A stretch of DNA of 64,000 nucleotides from Paenibacillus sp. HWE-109 (GTDB lineage Bacteria; Bacillota; Bacilli; Paenibacillales; NBRC-103111), in the NCBI RefSeq assembly GCF_022163125.1, contig NZ_CP091881.1, positions 5,952,001-6,016,000 of the forward strand, read 5' to 3'. Positions within the stretch are counted from its first letter, which is position 1. Every line of letters begins with the position of its first letter. Positions 18,571 to 26,136 of this stretch are shown here, in pieces. The notes under the pieces were generated by a model. It was not told the origin of the DNA. It worked only from the letters and a program-made list of their open reading frames with translations, and made no database searches. Made by a program: the position numbers and the translations under genes.

Positions 18571-19769
18571 TATAATTCTCCCTGTGTGACAACATTCTTT
18601 CTGGTTTTTCTCCAAGCCCATAGAAGAGGACGCAGCGGGAAATAGAGGACGTGCAGCTTCGCAGGTAATTTCAACGTCTCCGCATCTTCTGGATAAGGAT
18701 GCAGGAAACTTAGGATGAATAGCACCTTTTGCCAAGTTGCCATTAGGGCAAACAAATGACGTTTGTGGTAGCGGGAGACATCGGCCGGAACGGGGGAGGT
18801 ATGCAGGTTGATCTTTTGCCGAATGTAAAAATAGGCATCCTCTGCCAGGCGATCCGCTCGTTTAACCGAGGTTAATCGCTCCAGGTCTACCGTTAGCGGG
18901 GTATGCAGAACTTTCACAGCCAGTATCAGTGCTTGCGCCCCAATATGCTGCTGACGGTTCTTCTTTAGCAAGTCGTGGAGCTTACTAGCATCCAACTTCT
19001 GCCTGGCTAACTGGTCGATATCAAGCAGCCAGCGGAGTCGTGACCAACCATGACGAGCACCGTGAGTTGCCAGGAATAGAAACAAATCCTCGCTCCCCAA
19101 ATAATAGATCGGATGGCTGACAATGGAGCTGATTCTTCTGCGTTCCCATAGTTCTTCGAAAGCCGGTTCCTTAGCAGGCCCGGGACCAAGTCGCCAATGA
19201 ATTTCAAGCTTTATGCCCTTCTGCACATGGTCATACGTGACGTGATGATGCCGCCATTTCCAATCATTCAGAATGCTTTTATATTCCTCATCCTTCACGT
19301 AGCCTAGGCGGCTCAGAAGTTCCTCGGTTCGCTGCACACTTTCCATAGGCACCAAGACGTCCAGATCACCGGAAGTCCGAAGGGAAATATCACCATACAA
19401 ATCATTCGCCAGAATGGGACCTTTCAACATAATCGCACGAATGTCTGACTCAGCGAACACTTTGGCAATATAGGCCATCTCTGCACTTAAATGAAGCATC
19501 GCAAAGGTATTGTCCTGATAGTACATTTGCAGTTCTTTACTAACATGCGGCGGTATCCATGCTATTTCTGCTTGCTTTAGCTTGACATACAGATTAGGAA
19601 AAACCCGATGATGTCTGGCTAGTTGCAGGAATTCATCCCAATTCAACTCATTTGGACAGTCTCTATAAGCAGACAGGTCATTCTTGCCTATCTTCATTTT
19701 CAAAATGGAAAGTAGCATATTTAATTCTTGGGAGAAGAGCGTCGAATCCGAATGGGAAAGGGTAGTCAT
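18570..19769 (-). CDS. nucleotidyltransferase-family protein of the lasso operon (PsmN-like)
   Basis: About 399 residues of the NTP_transf_5-like nucleotidyltransferase family. The pattern RTSGDLDVLVP with preceding IMLKGPILANDLYG is the nucleotidyltransferase core. ATG 19769 has AAGGAG at good spacing; an ATG at 19784 does not. In the pseudomycoidin pathway a homologue in the same position (PsmN) hexosylates the phosphate placed on the peptide by the kinase. Presence of both kinase and this gene here suggests a phosphate then sugar-phosphate decoration of the peptide. That function is inferred from context, not visible in the sequence. Confidence 0.8.
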   Translation of the reverse strand: MTTLSHSDSTLFSQELNMLLSILKMKIGKNDLSAYRDCPNELNWDEFLQLARHHRVFPNLYVKLKQAEIAWIPPHVSKELQMYYQDNTFAMLHLSAEMAYIAKVFAESDIRAIMLKGPILANDLYGDISLRTSGDLDVLVPMESVQRTEELLSRLGYVKDEEYKSILNDWKWRHHHVTYDHVQKGIKLEIHWRLGPGPAKEPAFEELWERRRISSIVSHPIYYLGSEDLFLFLATHGARHGWSRLRWLLDIDQLARQKLDASKLHDLLKKNRQQHIGAQALILAVKVLHTPLTVDLERLTSVKRADRLAEDAYFYIRQKINLHTSPVPADVSRYHKRHLFALMATWQKVLFILSFLHPYPEDAETLKLPAKLHVLYFPLRPLLWAWRKTRKNVVTQGEL

Positions 19770-19787
19770 CTTAATCTCCTTCATCCT

Positions 19788-20243
19788 CTATTGACCTGCA
19801 TATTTGGCGAATTTACCAATCACGACGAACCGTTCCATGCCTTCGGCTCCCGTAATATAGTAAGGACCGCTGCGCAGCCAAGCATGAGCTATCATTTTGC
19901 CCGATTCATCGCGGGCCGTTCCCAGATATAACGTGCTGTCGATGTGACGCTTTTCCAACATGCGCGAAGCGGCAATCGCTTTGACCAAGCATTTGCTCTC
20001 CCAGATCGTATGTTGACTTATCAAGTGAATAGCATCTTGCACGCTCATTAACTCGGCGCGATGCTTCTCAAATCTATCATTCGATGTTTCTTCCATCCGA
20101 ACTCCAAGCTTGGGAGCCACCTTCGAGAAGGGAATTGCCACTTGGATGCGCGCCCAACCCAGATAACAGGCAGCCTCTGCATACAGACCAATGGTTCTAA
20201 AATTTAATGAAAACAGGATATTGATTTTCCTAAAGATGCCCAT
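19788..20243 (-). CDS. lasso peptide B2 protein, transglutaminase-like leader peptidase
   Basis: 151 residues, the usual size of a stand-alone B2. The peptidase removes the leader from the lasso precursor. Cys85 lies in SKCLVKAIAASRML and His120 in IAHAWLRSG, the two best conserved active-site positions. No Asp follows His120 where McjB has its third residue; Glu134 and Glu137 are the nearest acids. It overlaps B1 upstream by 14 bp and lies 18 bp before the nucleotidyltransferase start. B1 presents the leader to B2, so coupled translation makes sense. Confidence 0.92.
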   Translation of the reverse strand: MGIFRKINILFSLNFRTIGLYAEAACYLGWARIQVAIPFSKVAPKLGVRMEETSNDRFEKHRAELMSVQDAIHLISQHTIWESKCLVKAIAASRMLEKRHIDSTLYLGTARDESGKMIAHAWLRSGPYYITGAEGMERFVVIGKFAKYAGQ

Positions 20244-20544
20244 GATCTTCTCCGAATTCGATCAATCCTTCTTTGGATAACCGCTCAATAAAGGTGATAA
20301 CCTCCTGCTCGCATTCCTGTTGCTCAACCTCGTATTCCGCCATCAGCAAACTAACAATCTGTGCAACCTCGGATGGTTCCGCTAATAATTCCCAGATTCT
20401 CCCGCCGATCTCACCCAGGTTATAATATTTCCCATTGTGAATGCTCAGCATCACCTTCTCGCCACCCATATCACTAACAATATTCCCCTGGCTTTGAACA
20501 AAAACATTTTTCTGCGAAACTGAAACGACGTCGTTCTTCATCAT
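20230..20544 (-). CDS. lasso peptide B1 protein, PqqD-like leader-binding domain (RRE)
   Basis: 104 residues with the PqqD-type RiPP recognition element: VMLSIHNGKYYNLGEIGGRI followed by WELLAEPSEVAQIVSLLMAEYE and a helix rich in acidic residues. It binds the precursor leader and delivers it to B2 and the cyclase. ATG 20544 follows AGGAGG. It lies 2 bp after the kinase gene and overlaps B2. A second PqqD-like protein is encoded at 23929-24198 outside this operon. Confidence 0.93.
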   Translation of the reverse strand: MMKNDVVSVSQKNVFVQSQGNIVSDMGGEKVMLSIHNGKYYNLGEIGGRIWELLAEPSEVAQIVSLLMAEYEVEQQECEQEVITFIERLSKEGLIEFGEDHGHL

Positions 20545-20546
20545 CG

Positions 20547-21482
20547 CTATTCCTCCTTGTTTATGGCTTGCAGAATGGTCGATACCAGCTGTGGAGCAGT
20601 AAAACCCGTGGTTGGTCTTAGTAAGCGATACATCTCAATGTGCTTCACCAAGTTCACAGAGGTCTGAAAGTGCCAATCCGTTAACCCCAATTGCGGGATA
20701 AAAAAGTTCCGAAACGTATGTTCAAAAAGGATTTGAAATCGTTCCAGCCGTTCAATCGGGCGAATCTGGCTTTCATCCTGGTCGGACTTTACCAATTCGA
20801 TAATTCCGGCGAGCGGCAGCATTCCAGCGAAATAGTGTGAATCTACGGGAACGTTATACTTGGTCTCTCTTCCGAAAATAGCCTGATATTCCCCAGCATC
20901 CATGCCAAAATTCGTTAAACTCTCTTGCCACAGTTTCTGCTGCGGGTAGGAGGAAGTGACATAAGGAACATGCGTTTCACCTGAACATGCAACGGCGATC
21001 ACATCATCGGTAAGCAGCTGAAACCCTTGCTGCATAAAAGCTGAAGCTAGCGTAGACTTCCCAGCCCCCGACTGACCTACAATGGCATAGGCTTTTCCAT
21101 CCACTGCAACAACGCTGCCATGCAAGGGAAGCACTCTTCGCTGCATCAGAATGGCGCCCATACAAGTTCCCAAGATATACAAACGCAATTTACTCGCTTC
21201 CACGTCTTTCATCGGGGTAACAGCGATACGTTTGCCTGCCTGGGCAGCAAATAAGGCAACACCAGGGACATAGAACATGACCGAATCATTCGCAACGAGA
21301 TAGGTATTGGGTTTCTCATATACGTCCGCATACAGCCCATTTCTATCTTCATCTTCTACAATAATGTCCATATCATAAGCAGGTATATCCTGATTCAGTT
21401 GTTTTAATTCCGGAAAATCCAACTCGCTGGATATGGTAAGTCCAAACGCCAGATAACACGTATGCTGCTTCGTTCCCAACAT
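20547..21482 (-). CDS. HPr-kinase-like lasso precursor kinase (PadeK-like)
   Basis: About 311 residues. VLPLHGSVVAVDG and the P-loop VGQSGAGKST (residues about 136-144), followed by LLTDDVIAV, match the C-terminal catalytic half of HPr kinase. Homologues PadeK and ThcoK phosphorylate the C-terminal serine of paeninodin-type precursors. The precursor here ends in Ser44, so the target residue is present. Start: ATG 21482 (a TTG 3 bases upstream is also possible); the ribosome site is weak. It is separated from the precursor gene by a strong hairpin. It is not a true HPr kinase because the N-terminal half differs. Confidence 0.9.
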   Translation of the reverse strand: MLGTKQHTCYLAFGLTISSELDFPELKQLNQDIPAYDMDIIVEDEDRNGLYADVYEKPNTYLVANDSVMFYVPGVALFAAQAGKRIAVTPMKDVEASKLRLYILGTCMGAILMQRRVLPLHGSVVAVDGKAYAIVGQSGAGKSTLASAFMQQGFQLLTDDVIAVACSGETHVPYVTSSYPQQKLWQESLTNFGMDAGEYQAIFGRETKYNVPVDSHYFAGMLPLAGIIELVKSDQDESQIRPIERLERFQILFEHTFRNFFIPQLGLTDWHFQTSVNLVKHIEMYRLLRPTTGFTAPQLVSTILQAINKEE

Positions 21483-21511
21483 CAATTCACGCCACCATTT
21501 CCCTAATTATG

Positions 21512-21551
21512 GTAAAGGCCCTTATACGACTTGCTGTATAAGGACCTTTAC
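21512..21551 (-). other. intercistronic hairpin between lasso precursor and kinase genes
   Basis: On the minus-strand RNA two 16-base arms (21536-21551 and 21512-21527) pair fully, with one G-U pair, around an 8-base loop. On the other strand that position would be an A-C mismatch, which supports function in the minus-strand RNA. No T run follows, so it is more likely a partial attenuator or a 3' stabiliser of precursor mRNA than a full terminator. Confidence 0.75.
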
Positions 21552-21627
21552 GTATAAACTCCAAAATACCAGCTGCCCACATGGTTTCGTATGTACTGAA
21601 ATCCAAGCAGATCGAGTTTCATTCCTA

Positions 21628-21762
21628 TTAGCTATAAGTTAATTGATCACGCGGAGTACCTGATGGGTAAGCAAAGTCAAGATGGTTTCCGTTGTTAGGA
21701 TCAGCCATTGTCATGCTTACTTCAAGAACCTCAAGCGCTGGTTTTTTCCATTCTTTTTTCAT
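21628..21762 (-). CDS. lasso peptide precursor (paeninodin family)
   Basis: 44 residues, preceded by GAGGAGGTGAAGAT, a very strong ribosome site. The leader MKKEWKKPALEVLEVSMTM has the lasso pattern aromatic-x-x-P-x-L and a Thr (Thr18) at the penultimate position. The core then begins ADPNNGNHLD and ends QLTYS. With this cut the first acid that could close a ring is Asp10, whereas known lasso rings close at residue 7, 8 or 9. A cut one residue later would give Asp1-to-Asp9. The C-terminal Ser44 is the expected site for the adjacent kinase. It lies between cyclase and kinase genes. Identity as a lasso precursor is firm from context; the mature structure is not. Confidence 0.93.
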   Translation of the reverse strand: MKKEWKKPALEVLEVSMTMADPNNGNHLDFAYPSGTPRDQLTYS

Positions 21763-21776
21763 ATCTTCACCTCCTC

Positions 21777-23717
21777 TCAAGCGAATTTTTTCATGTACCT
21801 ATACACAATCAGGCTGCGCATTAATAATCTGTACTCTGAATCCGTAGCCAGCTCAGGTCGAGCTCCAGCCTTGACTTTGAGCAATGCGGACTTGATCTTC
21901 GCACCGTCCATAAACCGGAGCACGTTCGAATCTGTGCTTAGCTGCTGTGCTTCATCGAGGAAAGAATCCCAATGTGGCACCATGCGATGAACCCAATCGG
22001 CTCCCTGCACGCCGCGAATCCGTTGATTCAACCGAATCGTGTCGGGCAGTAGTTTCTCCGTTGATCTTCGAATCAGAGCGCGATCCAGGCCATTCTGAAC
22101 ATACTGATCTTCAGGCACGGATAAGCAGTAACGAATGACACGGATATCATTGGTTGGATCACGCTGCCACAGTGAATGACGCAAGGATAATTTGGTAGTC
22201 AGTGTATTGGTGGCATTCCAGTGAAAAAGATCATGAAAATGACGATGTCTTTGTTCATAAATATTGGAAGTTGAGAACCAGCCTGACCGGTCTATGCCAT
22301 AGCCGCTCAATTTATTAAACACTTGGCTCCTATTGGCGAATTCCTGATTAATTAAAATCGGAAATGGGTTGGAGGCACCCTTTTCAAGCAGACGATCCAG
22401 GAACGGAAAGGCCACCCTTGCGACAATTGGAAGGCTGCGCAGTCGAGCTCCGCTAGTATGAATACTATACTGTTGAAGTTCTTGCAAGAGCCGCACCCAG
22501 CGTAATTTCTTCATTAAAGTTGCATAATGATCATACGCGGATCCCCATGAAATGCTTAAATTCCCTCTAGCACCACTTAGGAGAACGGCAACATCTTGCT
22601 CCTGAGCCTTCTCAAACATGCCCCGTATCCAGAATGAGTTCTCAAAAAACTTGTACGGCATTTCCATTGTTTCTAACAGAGAGTCAATATCTGAGTAAGA
22701 ATTCTTTCCTTTAAAATCCAGGTAATGATCATCGATTCCGCCTACATGTTTCACCGTCATTTGAATAAAGGGGCTTTCGTCAGCCATCAGCTGATTGGCT
22801 GTATAATCTCTAAAATCACTTGAGGGAACGTAGCTGAATGTCTGCAGCCGTTTGTTCTCTTTACTTAGCGATTTAACAGCGAAACTGACGACGGAACCTG
22901 AATCCAGACCCCCGCTTAGATGTGCCCCAACACCACGAAACGTGCGCAGCCGAGCATCCACTGATTGCTGGAAAACTTCTTGAAAAGCCTCGACGTACTC
23001 TTCATTGGATTTCAGTTTCAAGGGCTCACTAGCTTCAATCGTGCAGTATCTTTGCAATGAAATATGTTCACGTGTTACTGTAATGCTATGTGAGGGAGGT
23101 ATTTGCGCGATATTCTCGTACGGTGTGATGGAACCGTCTACCCCGTCGATTGGCGCCGATATGGCCAGATATTCCGCCAACCATTGTTCGTTCAGCTTCT
23201 TCTGAATATAAGGCAGCGTCAAAAGCGGTTCAATAATCGTACAGAAAGCAAACCGTTCACGATGGTGGATGTAATACAAGGTACGACTTCCGGAAAAATC
23301 TCTGGCACCGAAAAGCTTCTGATTTCTTTCGTCCCAGATCATAAAAGCGAAATCACCGACCAAATACTTAGGTGCGTCCGTTTTCCATCTCTGATACGAA
23401 AGTAAGATAAGTTCACTGTCGGACATTTGATTCCGGCGACCCGGCTCTACCTGTAAGAGCTGAAACAATTCATCTCGATTATCAATGATCGCATCGGCTG
23501 TAATCACTAATCCCCTTTGCGAGTCACGGTATGGCAAGCGTTCATGGACAGACTCAGGTGTAATCCACTGTGCATGACACCCAAGAAAAATATGATCGTT
23601 GTGCCAAGTTCGGATATCGTTCGATGGATATTTCGCTAGTCCATGCATTAAGGTTTGGCCATGCTCGGTACTAACTGGCTCTTGATTACAGTGAAAGATC
23701 CCGGTAATGGCACTCAT
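21777..23717 (-). CDS. lasso cyclase, asparagine-synthetase-like (lasso C protein)
   Basis: About 646 residues. The C-terminal half has the ATP-pyrophosphatase loop HLSGGLDSGSV, which adenylates the acid side chain for macrolactam closure. The N-terminal half is glutaminase-like but begins MSAITGIF, lacking the Cys2 nucleophile of real asparagine synthetases, as lasso cyclases do. ATG 23717 follows GGAGGAAAATC; an ATG at 23762 lacks a site. It is the first gene of the lasso operon, ending 15 bp before the precursor start. If the precursor forms an unusual ring, this enzyme must accommodate it. Confidence 0.93.
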   Translation of the reverse strand: MSAITGIFHCNQEPVSTEHGQTLMHGLAKYPSNDIRTWHNDHIFLGCHAQWITPESVHERLPYRDSQRGLVITADAIIDNRDELFQLLQVEPGRRNQMSDSELILLSYQRWKTDAPKYLVGDFAFMIWDERNQKLFGARDFSGSRTLYYIHHRERFAFCTIIEPLLTLPYIQKKLNEQWLAEYLAISAPIDGVDGSITPYENIAQIPPSHSITVTREHISLQRYCTIEASEPLKLKSNEEYVEAFQEVFQQSVDARLRTFRGVGAHLSGGLDSGSVVSFAVKSLSKENKRLQTFSYVPSSDFRDYTANQLMADESPFIQMTVKHVGGIDDHYLDFKGKNSYSDIDSLLETMEMPYKFFENSFWIRGMFEKAQEQDVAVLLSGARGNLSISWGSAYDHYATLMKKLRWVRLLQELQQYSIHTSGARLRSLPIVARVAFPFLDRLLEKGASNPFPILINQEFANRSQVFNKLSGYGIDRSGWFSTSNIYEQRHRHFHDLFHWNATNTLTTKLSLRHSLWQRDPTNDIRVIRYCLSVPEDQYVQNGLDRALIRRSTEKLLPDTIRLNQRIRGVQGADWVHRMVPHWDSFLDEAQQLSTDSNVLRFMDGAKIKSALLKVKAGARPELATDSEYRLLMRSLIVYRYMKKFA

Positions 23718-23754
23718 GATTTTCCTCCAAAACGATCTGCTAGAAAACATTGTT

Positions 23755-23865
23755 GTTCTCATTAAAGAACATTAAAGCCTAGTTTTCCATTTATATTTCT
23801 TCTCATTAATCCTATTACTTGAAATTCATTCTAAATTCTATTCGTTTTTGTTCTTTATGGAGAAC
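23755..23865. promoter_or_regulatory. two SinR-like operators in the lasso operon leader
   Basis: Two 16-bp inverted repeats, GTTCTTTATGGAGAAC at 23850-23865 (over the predicted transcription start) and GTTCTCATTAAAGAAC at 23755-23770 (leader). Both keep the full GTTCT...AGAAC arms found before the EPS and CapD/galU operons. Confidence 0.75.
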
Positions 23866-23871
23866 AACCTT

Positions 23872-23900
23872 AGAATACCATCTATGTTCTTCACTGTCAA
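23872..23900 (-). promoter_or_regulatory. sigma-A promoter of the lasso operon
   Basis: On the minus strand TTGACA (23895-23900), 17 bases, TATTCT (23872-23877). The spacer contains one half-site of the shared operator (AAGAAC, minus strand). Predicted start of transcription is about 23865, inside the palindrome at 23850-23865. Confidence 0.82.
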
Positions 23901-23928
23901 CAATTTCTTCGATGTTTTTTTCAAGTCC

Positions 23929-24198
23929 CTAACTAGCCCGTTGCACAAGTCCACGCCGTATCAGATCATGCAAGAAGGAGGCAATATCCTCTTCGACCGA
24001 CTCATCCACGAAATCGTATTTCTGACGCACCGCGTCGCTAATTGAGTTGACCGTCTGAACTTCCCCCAGCAATGACCAGCAGAATCCCCCCACACTGTTT
24101 AACTTCGTTAGGGTATATTCATCCGTATTTAAGATAATCCATTCCATGTCCAGCTGAATGGTCTCATAGTTATTCATACGCAGATACTGGCTAATCAT
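23929..24198 (-). CDS. orphan PqqD-like protein (RRE)
   Basis: 89 residues. The sequence IILNTDEYTLTKLNSVGGFCWSLLGEV (key TLTKLNSVGGFCW) and the following helical part (SISDAVRQKYDF, EEDIASFLHDLIRRGLV) match PqqD/RRE domains. It overlaps the preceding 62-aa peptide gene by 4 bp (ATGA) and has AGGGGG before its ATG. It is the last gene of the wzz-kinase operon, so it is not transcribed from the lasso promoter although it lies next to it. Possible roles: leader-binding protein for the 62-aa peptide, or a second adaptor for the lasso machinery. No experimental analogue is known to me. Confidence 0.85.
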   Translation of the reverse strand: MISQYLRMNNYETIQLDMEWIILNTDEYTLTKLNSVGGFCWSLLGEVQTVNSISDAVRQKYDFVDESVEEDIASFLHDLIRRGLVQRAS

Positions 24199-24383
24199 AC
24201 ACGCAACCCCCTAAATGTTGGGTCAAGATTGGGATGATTCATAGCCTCATCCCCCTTAAAAGGTTGATTCACCTTGTCTTGCTCTTGGTTCCAGCGATAA
24301 GCCGGCTCCAAATAAACCGGCTGCTGACTTAACACCATAGGACGTGTATACACATTCGTATTTACGCGAGTATCCTTTGTCAT
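24195..24383 (-). CDS. 62-aa peptide, possible RiPP precursor
   Basis: 62 residues starting MTKDTRVNTNVYTRPMVLSQ and ending PTFRGLRV. No signal peptide or membrane segment. Residues 12-17 (YTRPMV) fit the Y-x-x-P-x-hydrophobic leader motif that lasso B1 proteins bind. ATG 24383 has AGGAG 10 bases upstream, and the gene is read directly after the secreted protein gene. It overlaps the PqqD-like gene by 4 bp, a typical precursor-plus-RRE arrangement. There is no sequence family I recognise. A small structural or regulatory peptide is equally possible. Confidence 0.65.
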   Translation of the reverse strand: MTKDTRVNTNVYTRPMVLSQQPVYLEPAYRWNQEQDKVNQPFKGDEAMNHPNLDPTFRGLRV

Positions 24384-24396
24384 AAAGGTACGTCTC

Positions 24397-26115
24397 CTAT
24401 CTTTTCCACGTTTGAATAAGTCTTCTTGCTTCTCCGAAGGGGGTATCAATAATTTCGTACATACGCAGGAAGACGGTTGTTTCGAATCGATCCAAGTCAA
24501 AATTAATGGTCTGGGCCCCGCTAACCAGCTTGTTCTCGCCAGTAAACGAAAGAACCTTGGATACCATGATTCGCTCTTTGGCATCAACCAATTCAAGCCT
24601 CATCTTGGAAAAACTTTGATCAACAACGACTTCGTCCTGAAGCTTGATCGTAAAATCCAAATTAAGCTTATACGAATACGGCAAACCACTGCCGTTATTA
24701 TAATTAGCCGCGGTCGACCAATCATTCAGCGTAGCCTGAAAAGGGTAGAAGGCAAGGGTACTGTCTTCCTTCGTATCCAACACTTTCGTCTTGAACGCAG
24801 CCATCGTAATATGATACGGTGCTACACTCTTGCCATCCAGAATTTCCATCACTAATTGCTCGCCAGTTTCCGAGCTCGGAATGATAAAGGAGTAATAGAT
24901 GACATAACTGATATTCGGAATCAGCGTATCCACTTGCGTGTTCTGTCTGGTTCCCATATAGCTATTGCCATTATAGCTGGTTAACTTCGTATCAAATTGT
25001 GGAACCTGCATCGGTGTATCGCTATGATTAAGCAATTTGAATTTGGCGACTGCCGCTTTGAAGCCACCACCAGCACTTTCCTGCAAGCGAAGATCCACCA
25101 TCGACACGTCAACCTCAGGCCGTATTAACTTGTACAAGGGATCGAAGTGGATCGGCTTATTCCACTCATACGGCGATAATTGATTAATATAACCGATCGT
25201 GCTCTTAGCCCCGGGCAGCGTAATGGTCAGTCGACCGATTAGATAATTCGTATGTGTTTTGTCTTCTCCCGCGAAATCCTCCGGTGTTAGAATCGATAAG
25301 CTCTTCATCTCTAACCGGTTTCTCGCAGGAATGGCATAATGAATATACGTCTGTTCGCCGTATTCCAGAGAGAGCGGGCCTTGTTCCAGCCTTTTGCCAT
25401 TGTAGACCTTCTTATCAGAAATGCCATTGATCCGGAAATCTGGTATGGTCGTCTTCTTGTCTCCTTGGTTCGTAACAAGTAAACCTACAATGACCATCGG
25501 ACCTTCCGGTGTATTCTGTTCATTTAAACTAACAGGCTTAAATTCCAACGTGCTGGACAGCACAGGAATTGTGAACGTATCTTCCCATTTCTTCGTCACA
25601 GCGGGATTGGCAAGTGTAGCCTTCTCACCCTTCCATTCATTGGAAGAAATAGGAATTGAAATAATTCTTTCTTCTTGTTTGGGATAGACGAATTCATTAA
25701 CATCCAGCCATGAAAGCTCGGTCAGCGAGAAATTATCATAGCGGTCTATGACGTTCATATAGCTAAGTTCGACGGTCTCCTTGGGCTGAATATTCTTGGC
25801 ATTCGCTTGACTGGGACGCATGATATACTCCAGTCCTTCTTGCGTCTTGACGCGAACTTCGTACTCGGGCACCCCGGTCAATCGATCTCCATTATTAAAT
25901 AAACGAATCGTTGCCGCAATTCGAGTTCCCTCCGAAGTGGATTCATTTAGAATCCCCTTCACTTCCACCTTAATAGCATCCGTTAACTGATAAGTTTTCT
26001 CTACAGAGGTTTGGGTATACTTCTCATCGGCTGCCGCGTGGAAAGATGCTGAAGGTATAACCAGGGAGGCTGTCAAAACAAGGACGACCATCGTGTGTTT
26101 CCAGTTTATTTTCAA
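24397..26115 (-). CDS. secreted modular protein of unknown function
   Basis: 572 residues with a clear signal peptide (KHTMVVLVLTASLVIPSASF then HAAADE). The mature part has at least three related modules of about 140-150 residues, each with a pattern like RLFNNGD...VPEYEV, LVTNQGDK...IPDFRI and LLNHSDT...VPQFDT, suggesting Ig-like beta-sandwiches. A fourth, shorter C-terminal module follows. The start codon is TTG with GGAGTGA before it. It lies between the HlyD-type lipoprotein and the 62-aa peptide in the wzz-kinase operon. It may be a surface partner of the EPS export machinery; no catalytic motif is seen. Confidence 0.75.
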   Translation of the reverse strand: MKINWKHTMVVLVLTASLVIPSASFHAAADEKYTQTSVEKTYQLTDAIKVEVKGILNESTSEGTRIAATIRLFNNGDRLTGVPEYEVRVKTQEGLEYIMRPSQANAKNIQPKETVELSYMNVIDRYDNFSLTELSWLDVNEFVYPKQEERIISIPISSNEWKGEKATLANPAVTKKWEDTFTIPVLSSTLEFKPVSLNEQNTPEGPMVIVGLLVTNQGDKKTTIPDFRINGISDKKVYNGKRLEQGPLSLEYGEQTYIHYAIPARNRLEMKSLSILTPEDFAGEDKTHTNYLIGRLTITLPGAKSTIGYINQLSPYEWNKPIHFDPLYKLIRPEVDVSMVDLRLQESAGGGFKAAVAKFKLLNHSDTPMQVPQFDTKLTSYNGNSYMGTRQNTQVDTLIPNISYVIYYSFIIPSSETGEQLVMEILDGKSVAPYHITMAAFKTKVLDTKEDSTLAFYPFQATLNDWSTAANYNNGSGLPYSYKLNLDFTIKLQDEVVVDQSFSKMRLELVDAKERIMVSKVLSFTGENKLVSGAQTINFDLDRFETTVFLRMYEIIDTPFGEARRLIQTWKR

Positions 26116-26136
26116 TTCAAGTCACTCCATTTTCCA

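Noticed and set aside
21512..21551. Hairpin as a full terminator after the lasso precursor
   Set aside because: No T run follows on the minus strand and the downstream kinase and B genes have no promoter of their own that I could see.
24384..24596. A longer form of the 62-aa peptide starting at 24596
   Set aside because: The extra 71 residues overlap the end of the secreted protein gene in another frame; the ribosome site favours ATG 24383.
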